NCBI GenBank assembly: GCA_014281115.1
Contig: JACONQ010000019.1
Coordinates: 682,001-746,000 of the forward strand
Reading direction: 5' to 3'
Length of the DNA stretch: 64,000 nt
Origin: Laburnicola sp. R22_1
Taxonomy: Eukaryota > Ascomycota > Dothideomycetes > Pleosporales > Didymosphaeriaceae
Shown one piece after another: positions 57,692-64,000 of the stretch. The position numbers and the translations under genes were made by a program. Positions within the stretch are counted from its first letter, which is position 1, and each line of letters starts with the position of its first letter. The notes under the pieces were generated by a model. That model was not told the DNA's origin. It made no database searches and saw nothing but the letters and a program-made list of their open reading frames with translations.

Positions 57692-57880
57692 TATAAAGAC
57701 GCTACCAGGACGCCTAATAATTAATAAGGTAAAATAGGATAATATTAGGAGGTAAGTAGTAATAAGACAAATTGCTACCTACTCTTATCTAAAGTAAGAG
57801 GGTTTTTATTTAGACTCCCACTAGACTTAAAAGAGATATAAGGCCCTATTAGGCTAGCTAAGTGATAAGAAGGCCTTATA
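57692..57880 (-). repeat. 5' LTR of the nested chromovirus
   Basis: 189 bp. It pairs with 50814-51001; the differences are mainly C/T and G/A. Confidence 0.92.
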
Positions 57881-60800
57881 CTAATCTATCTACTTAAAGT
57901 TACTAGGCCCTATTACACACTAGAATACCGCTCTGTCTAAAAAGTTATTAATAGATTAAAGCAAAAGGTATACCTTACTCTATATAAGGTAGTTCTAGTG
58001 TACTAGTTAGGCTAGCAATAAATTAGTAACTATAGGCGCTATAATAGACGCGTAGGGCTCCCACTATAGTTCCTTATATTACTATAGGTTAGAGTAGTAG
58101 TAATAAAGGGTAAGGTCAAAGGATAAGAGAAGGTATTTATTAATAAGTTACTAGGAGAGAAGAGTGTTGCGTAGATATATTAAATTCTTATAATTATTAT
58201 AGCGTTAGATAAGCGCGACGCGTAAGCGACGTAATTAATAATAATAGTAATAATAGAGCTTAGTTTATTATGCACGCTTTAAGTAAATTTAATAGCTATT
58301 AAAGCGCTTATAAATAATAAGAGGTAAGTGTACAGTTTATAAACTATTCTTATAAACTATTATTACGTTAGTAGAGACTTAGTAGACTATACTTTTAGAC
58401 GCTGGACTAGAGCAGCCTTTCTATTTCAATCTACGCAGGCTCAAATTTAAAAAAAGGGGATTAAAAAGGGTAATTAATACTAAATAAACAATGTGACCAA
58501 GATAAAATATAATAGATAGTAGAGAAGTTAGGCAAGATAGGGCTATACTTAAATATTAAGAAGTGCGAGTTTATAGTTACTAAGACTAAGTATCTTAGAT
58601 TTATTATAAAGTGTAAAAAGGGGATTAGTATAGACCTAGAGAAGGTTAAAGCTATTTAGAATTAAGTCTCTTCTATAAATATAAAGGGTGTTTAGAGTTT
58701 TCTAAAGTTTACTAACTTCTACTAAAGGTTTATAAAGAACTTCTTAGGAGTAGTATTTCTATTAATAAAGTTAACGAGGAAGAAAACTTCTTTTTTATAG
58801 AGGCAGAAATAATAGTAGGCCTTTACCTACCTAAAGAAAGTGTTCTACACTAAGTCTATACTAGCCTACTTTAATACTAAAAAGAAGGAGTATTAAAGGC
58901 TAACTTCTTAGGCTAGACCTCTAGAGCCTACTTCTTACAGTTTAATATAGAAGAAGTCCTTAGGCTAATTACCTACTTTTTTACTAAATACACTTCTATA
59001 AAGGCAAACCATATAATTTATAATAAGGAGATACTTATAGTTATTAAAGCAACTAAGAAGTAGTATAATATACTTTAGGCTGTCTCCTACATACTTATAT
59101 ATACTAATTATAAGAACCTTATATATTTTATAAAATCTAAAAGGTTAGATAAGAGGTATATGCGCTAGGCTAATACCTTTAACAAATATAATATAATATT
59201 CTAATATAGACTAGAAACTATTAACTTAAGGACGAATACTCTTTCGCAACGCTAGTAGAATATACCTACTAATACTAAAGATAACTAGGTTAAGTTTTAT
59301 AAAATCTAACTTCTTAAGAAAGTTCCTTTAGGGAATAGAAATATTAGGCTTTAAATATATATAGCCTTAACAATATAAGCTCTGCCTAGGAGGCTTAACC
59401 CCCCTAGGAAAGAAGGAAGCTAGGCTAAACGCAAGAAACACTAGTTCTTTTCTTCCTATTTACTAGAAAAGTTTCCCTTTAGACTAAAAATATACCTTTT
59501 AATAAACTTAGACTTAAATAAACTATAGTCTTATAGCTTAGAGGAAAATCTTATATTAAGGAAAGCAAAGAAGTATATTTTTTACTATAGGCGCACTTTT
59601 CTCTCTTCTCTAAACCTAAAGGCTACTATATAAAAATATAATATTAATAATGCTAGTTATCTCTAGTACTAAAAACAAAAATAGATTCTAGACTAGAAAC
59701 CTTTATAAATAATACTAGTTACTATAGTCTACAACTTCCCTATATTTAGGCACTTAGGGAGAAAGATTATCTATAAAATTATTGCTAAATTATACTTCTT
59801 TCTAGGAATATTAGACTTTATTTATAGATTTATTAAGAACTATAATATATATAAGAGAACTAAGCTATAGAAAGATATAAAATAAGGGCTACTAAAACTT
59901 TTTCCCCTCCTAGACTAGATATAGAAGGAGATTTCTATAGACTTACTACTAAGCTTTCTATAAGTAGGAGAAATATAAATATAATAGTAGTGTATAATAG
60001 GCTAGGGAAAGAAATAGTTTTAGTCTCCCTACTAAACTTAGAGGTAGAAATAATAGTAGAGGTATTCCTTTATTATATTATAGCCTACTATTAGCTTCCT
60101 AATACTATTATCTCTAACTATAGAGATTAATTTATAAGCAACTTTTAGAGGCATTTATATAAAAGAATACAACTTTAGAGAAGATTATCCTTCTTTAAAT
60201 ATCTAAAGACTAATAGCACTATAGAATATATAAATTTTATAATTAAGGCATACCTCTATACCTTTATATAATAGAACTAAAAGGCTTAGGTCCTACACTA
60301 CCCTATAGCGCAAATAGCTATTAATAGGAAAGAAGCTCCTTCTACTAGAGTAGCACTATTCTTTCTCTAGCATAGATATAATATAGACCTATCTAAGCTA
60401 GATATAAAAATAGAAGCTATTAACTATTACTAGTAGGATTTGTAGCTAGTAAAGTCTACTAAAGCTTTACTATAGAAGTTTTAAAAAGTTTTTATATTTA
60501 TTTAAGCTAAAATAGCTAAGTTCTAATAAGAGTAGAAGTAGTAAGTAAACTAGCACTAGAGAGACGCTCCTATATTAAAGAAAGGAGACAAAGTCTAGCT
60601 CTAGTATAGAAATTACCTATCTAACTCCTACTCTAATAAAAAGTTAGACTAGAAAAATACAAAGTTTATAGTTATATAAGTAGTAAACTTCTATAATATA
60701 GAACTAGTTATTCTATCTAAAGTTTACCTAGTGTTCTTAGTAAATTATCTACGCCTAGCTAGAGAAGACTCTCTCCCTAGCTAGACTATAAATAATAGGA

Positions 60801-62993
60801 AACTAGAGGCTATTATTATTAAAGGAAAAGAGAAATAAGTTATAGAAGATATCTTAGCTAAGAAACCTACTTAAAAGAGGAGAGGGCTATAAAGATTACT
60901 ATACTAAGTTAAGTAATTAGATAATACTAACCTAACTTAGAAACCTACTACAAATCTCTTTACTATAAAGATATTAGATTACTAGACAATATTTACCTCC
61001 CTATTCTAAAATAATAATAGAGAGTTACCTATAGGCTTTTATAGGAACTCCCTAAACTAATAAATATACTATAGCTTCTAGTATAGGAGTTGCATCCCTA
61101 GTAAAGAACTTAGAAATCCTCTACTAAAGGAAGGTTAGGACAAGCCTAGACCTTTAGCCCTTCCTACTAATTACTTAAGAATTAGTAGGAAATAAGATTA
61201 TAATTTACTTAAAAGAATAGAGAACGCGTAAAAAAGTACTATAAATTATCTAGAAGCGTTAGCTTTAGTATAAACTAGTAGAAAGAGGGAGGATTGTTCT
61301 CCCTATAATAAAATAATATAGATTCTAAGTAATAGAAAGTAGAGCGATTAGAAAGAGGGGAGATAGACACAGCATAACTAAAGAAATTAAAGTATTCTAA
61401 AAGCTAAGCTTATAGCTTAGATATACCTATAAAGTTATAGTTTATATAAGAAAACACCTCTAGACCCCTATAATAAGGCTAAATATAAGAATAGAAAAAT
61501 TCTAATATTCTAAAAAAAAAAATAGGAACACTACTTCTTCTCTATAAACTCGCTCTTACCTAGATTAGGATTAAGGTCTATTCTCTTAACCTTCTTACAA
61601 AGGATAGCAATCTAATTAGAACTAATAGTTATAAAATCTAGAACCTACTTAATATACTCTAGAAGAGTAATAATTTTATATTCTTTTAATATCCTGCTAG
61701 CGTAAATAGTCTCTATAATATCTAGGATAAACTTAACTAGATCCTAATAGAGAGGCTCTAGAATAGGTAGAGTAAGAGTAGTAATTAACTATAGTATAAT
61801 ATTAGCTAAAGAAGACAAACTCTAAAAACCTAGGACTTATAGTAAGTTTATTAGAAAGAGCTTAGAAAATAGCGTAAGTATCTTACTAAACTATAAGAAT
61901 CTAATATAGAAGCTTTATATTCTATTTAGATCGCCTAGTATTAATAGTGTTTATCTTTTAGGGCTTAACTTAAGCACTCTAAATAGTAGAGCTATGCTTA
62001 TAAATAAAGATATTAAGATAAGCTTACTAGAGATTAAGGAGAGGTTTACTAGTATAACTATTATTATAAAGAATATATTCTAGAATAAGGTTAGTAAATT
62101 TAGTCTTAGTAAAGTCCTCTTATAAGCTATTCTAAATCTAAGATATAGATTAGCAAGAAAGAGGTTTATTAAAGAATTATTATATTTTGCCTAAACACTT
62201 ACTAGAGTAAATAATATAAGTCTTATAGTTACGCTTCTTTTCTATAAGCCTCTATGTATAGAAAATAAGATGCTTAAGGCAGCGCTAGTAAGTCTTCTCG
62301 CAAATATAGGCAGTCTTAAAGATGCACTCCTTAGATACTATATAAATAGCCTTAAGAGTCTTCTAATTATAGTTTAAGTTCTTAAAGAACTACTTAGAAT
62401 TAGTAAGGAATAACACAGAAGAACTAAGAAACTAACCCTATAATAGTTCTTTATAGTCTTGTTGCATATAAACTCCTTAAGATCTTTAGCACTATAGAAA
62501 TCTAAAGTAGATAGTAAAGGCTTACTATTATAAGTAAGAGTGCTATAAATTATAATCTTTATAGGAAAATACTAAGCTATAGTTAAGCTAGCCTTTAGAT
62601 ACTTACTTCGAGTTATAAGGGCTATTATAAGGCGTTGCTTATTAGCTCTAACTATAATAGAAATTAATAATAAGAAAGATAGTAAAAATAGTATAAAAGT
62701 AAACGTGGCAATTAGAGTGCAGCGTAATATTAATAAGGAGCGCTATAGATATAGTAGTAGAGTAAAAAAGAAAAGTAAAACTGAAGTAGAGATCTTTTTA
62801 TTTACTTTAGCTAAAGTAAATAATACTAGCGCAAATTCTTAACTAAAATAAGTAGCTACGCTATAAAAACCTAAGAGATATAAATATAAACGCGTTAGTT
62901 ATAATAACTAGGTTATTTTACTAAAGGTAGAAGGATAGGAGCCTAGTGCTTTCTCTAGCTAAAGTATGCTTAAAGCCTTTTAAAGGCTTAGAG

Positions 62994-63190
62994 TGTAAGG
63001 GATCACTCAAGGCATCAAAGGTTGAAATCAAGAAGTTGATTTTACTAAGATATCGAGGTGGCGTATAAAGACTGTTAACAGCTGCCTTATATACCCACAC
63101 GTAGCCGAGGCGCTAATGCCTAATCGGGTAAGGTTCCGGGGCTCGGCGGAACCTTCCGCCGGGCGCGCCGCACCTCAGGAATCCCTAACA
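62994..63190. repeat. Solo LTR, not RIP-mutated
   Basis: A 197-bp GC-rich block starting TGTAAGGGATCACTC and ending GGAATCCCTAACA. It is flanked by the 5-bp duplication TAGAG (62989-62993 and 63191-63195). TG...CA ends, inverted terminal bases and a 5-bp duplication define an LTR, and no internal region is present. It is unlike the other LTRs here. It keeps CpG-rich GGCGGAACCTTCCGCCGGGC, a perfect-looking hairpin. Being a single short copy may have spared it from RIP. Confidence 0.88.
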
Positions 63191-63324
63191 TAGAGTACTA
63201 TTACTAATATACGCAGTATTAGATTTATTCTTAAAACTTTAGGCGTGTAGAAGGGAGATTAGTGCTACTACTATCGAAAGTATAGAATATAACGCTAGGA
63301 TTTTTTTAGAGGAGAGGGAAGATA

Positions 63325-63500
63325 TATAAGGGGCTAAGCGTCCTTTTATAGTTACTTAGCCTACTATCTTAAAGTTTTAGGTCTGTGTTTCTACTAAGCT
63401 AGAAGTATATATAAGTCTATAGCTAGAGTTACTATTAAACTCTATTAAATTTATAAGTTTACTTAGGTAACTCTAACCTCTTAGTCTAAAGCCTCTTATA
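63325..63500 (+). repeat. 3' LTR of chromovirus copy 2
   Basis: 176 bp, the partner of 46008-46182, ending AGCCTCTTATA and followed at once by minisatellite units. Confidence 0.9.
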
Positions 63501-63846
63501 AAGGTAGCTATTATTATAAAAGTAATTATTATTATAAAAATAATTACTATTATAAAATTAATTACTATTATAAAGGTAGCTATTATTATAAAAGTAGCTA
63601 TTACTATAAAGGTAGCTACTATTATAAAAGTAGCTACTATTATAAAGGTAGCTACTATTATAAAGGTGACTACTACTATAAAGATAGCTATTACTATAAA
63701 GGTGGCTGCTATTATAAAGGTGTCTACTACTACGAAGCTGCCTACTAATATAACGCTATCTATTATTGCAAAGTTGCCTATCTTTACAAAGCTATCGAAC
63801 TTTACATAGCTATTTGCTATTAGAACGCTGCCTGCTATAGAAGTAG
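63501..63846 (+). repeat. 18-bp minisatellite, last segment
   Basis: About 16-19 units of the AAAGGTAGCTACTATTAT type, becoming less RIP-mutated to the right (AAAGGTGTCTACTACTACG, then CTGCCTACTAATATAACG). They read as the continuation of the array at 41816. The following 150 bp (to 64000) has a short open plus-strand stretch rich in Lys/Arg/Glu before a TAA; no gene is called. Confidence 0.82.
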
Positions 63847-64000
63847 ATCCGTGTACCCTAACAAGGGCGAAAAAAATAGAAAGAGAAAGAGGACGTGCCC
63901 TTTAAGATATTGTCCACGTTTTTAAATACCTACTAAGTCTCCGGCTTATTGTTACGTAACTACTTCTATAACCTAAGGCGAATAAGTATAGTTAGATTAG

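Larger units (their letters stand above)
50814..57880 (-). mobile_element. Second chromovirus family, nested in element A
   Basis: LTRs 50814-51001 and 57692-57880 (188-189 bp) begin TATAAGG and end CCTTATA. They are bounded by the 5-bp target duplication CTAAT (50809-50813 and 57881-57885). The uninterrupted element A at about 45195 has a single CTAAT there. Internal coding is on the minus strand, so the right LTR is the 5' one. About 1.8 kb between the chromodomain and the left LTR is unassigned. Frames are broken by RIP. Confidence 0.9.
50301..58498 (-). mobile_element. Element A, full-length copy split by a chromovirus
   Basis: Left part 50301-50813 and right part 57886-58498 together make about 1126 bp and align with the other A copies. 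Flanks are AAAATAAAGTATA (50288-50300) and AAGATAAAATATA (58499-58511), which differ by two A/G transitions. It inserted into the RT region of chromovirus copy 2, whose frame continues on the far side. Confidence 0.82.
46560..60960 (+). pseudogene. Decayed gag-pol of chromovirus copy 2
   Basis: Fragments of one RIP-killed polyprotein. A zinc-knuckle remnant (CFYYSKKGY-like) is near 48875-48910. Reverse transcriptase lies at about 49800-50287 (markers DYRVLNTLLKKD, LPLIKKIL, a KLDI/AFYKLRI stretch and an ILIFSSKSLKDY end). It resumes after the nested insertion at 58512 with KKCEFIVTKTKYL. Integrase-like sequence is at about 59700-60300, and a chromodomain-like VIEDILAKK...LTWKPTTNL at about 60830-60960. 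Nearly all stops are TAA/TAG, expected from CAA/CAG after RIP. Protease and RNase H are only inferred from position. Confidence 0.82.
46008..63500 (+). mobile_element. Ty3/gypsy chromovirus copy 2, with nested insertions
   Basis: Direct LTRs (46008-46182 and 63325-63500) bound a plus-strand element split by element A insertions (47605-48739 and 50301-58498) and a solo LTR (62994-63190). Removing these leaves roughly 8 kb. Order: LTR, 47-bp tandem repeats, gag, zinc knuckle, protease/RT, RNase H, integrase, chromodomain, then an unassigned 2-kb decayed frame, LTR. Both flanks are the 18-bp minisatellite (AAAGG... at 46003 and AAGGT at 63501), so the target duplication cannot be read cleanly. 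All frames are dead. Confidence 0.88.
41761..64000. other. Right AT-rich RIP-mutated nested-transposon block
   Basis: 22 kb without an intact gene. It consists of an 18-bp minisatellite split into pieces by element A and B insertions, two nested chromoviruses and a solo LTR, each listed separately. TpA-rich, CpA/TpG-poor composition and TAA/TAG-riddled frames again indicate RIP. The last 150 bp return towards normal composition. Confidence 0.93.

Overview
This is a filamentous ascomycete chromosome segment with a two-speed architecture. Genes have short introns (about 41-130 nt, mostly 45-60) with GT-AG ends and CTAAC/CTGAC-type branch points. Protein families are typical of Dothideomycetes; Pleosporales is my inference. 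A gene-dense, GC-balanced island of about 31.6 kb (about 10.1-41.76 kb) lies between two extremely AT-rich blocks (1-10.09 kb and 41.76-64.0 kb). In those blocks CpA/TpG are nearly absent, TpA dominates, and every old coding frame is broken mostly by TAA/TAG. That is the signature of repeat-induced point mutation (RIP).

Gene island, left to right: a Zn2Cys6 transcription factor (-), VPS45 (-), an NAD-dependent epimerase-like SDR (+), an ERF4-like palmitoyltransferase subunit (-), a DUF4203 multi-pass membrane protein with a long cytoplasmic tail (-), glutathione synthetase GSH2 (-), an unrecognised acidic nuclear-type protein with two SUMO-interaction-like motifs (+), 5-aminolevulinate synthase (+), a small secreted cysteine-rich protein (+), an ABHD11/Imo32-like mitochondrial hydrolase (-), an aminoglycoside-phosphotransferase-fold kinase (-), RPF1 (-) and glycyl-tRNA synthetase (+). 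These are mostly unrelated housekeeping genes, not a biosynthetic cluster. RPF1 and GRS1 are divergent from a 279-bp shared promoter. I resolved exon-intron structures by hand, and the phases are consistent in every multi-exon model.

AT-rich blocks: these are nested mobile elements. Copies of one Ty3/gypsy chromovirus family lie in mirror orientation on the two sides (1-6935, minus; 46008-63500, plus). The left copy carries a 1.76-kb pogo/Fot1-like transposon with 97-bp inverted repeats and a TA target duplication. The right copy is nested: an 18-bp minisatellite holds the chromovirus, which holds a 1.13-kb element (here 'element A'), which holds a second chromovirus with 188-bp LTRs, which holds a 126-bp piece of 'element B'. 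Elements A and B are two related families I do not recognise. Both are about 1.1 kb with a fixed 3' end, frequent 5' truncation and 10-13 bp target-site duplications, i.e. LINE/SINE-like behaviour. Many B fragments cluster at 6.9-10 kb. A 197-bp solo LTR with a 5-bp duplication has escaped RIP.

I saw no convincing rRNA or tRNA gene and no CRISPR array. The most novel content is the A/B element pair and the multi-level insertion record. The secreted cysteine-rich protein and the SIM-containing acidic protein are the most interesting uncharacterised genes.
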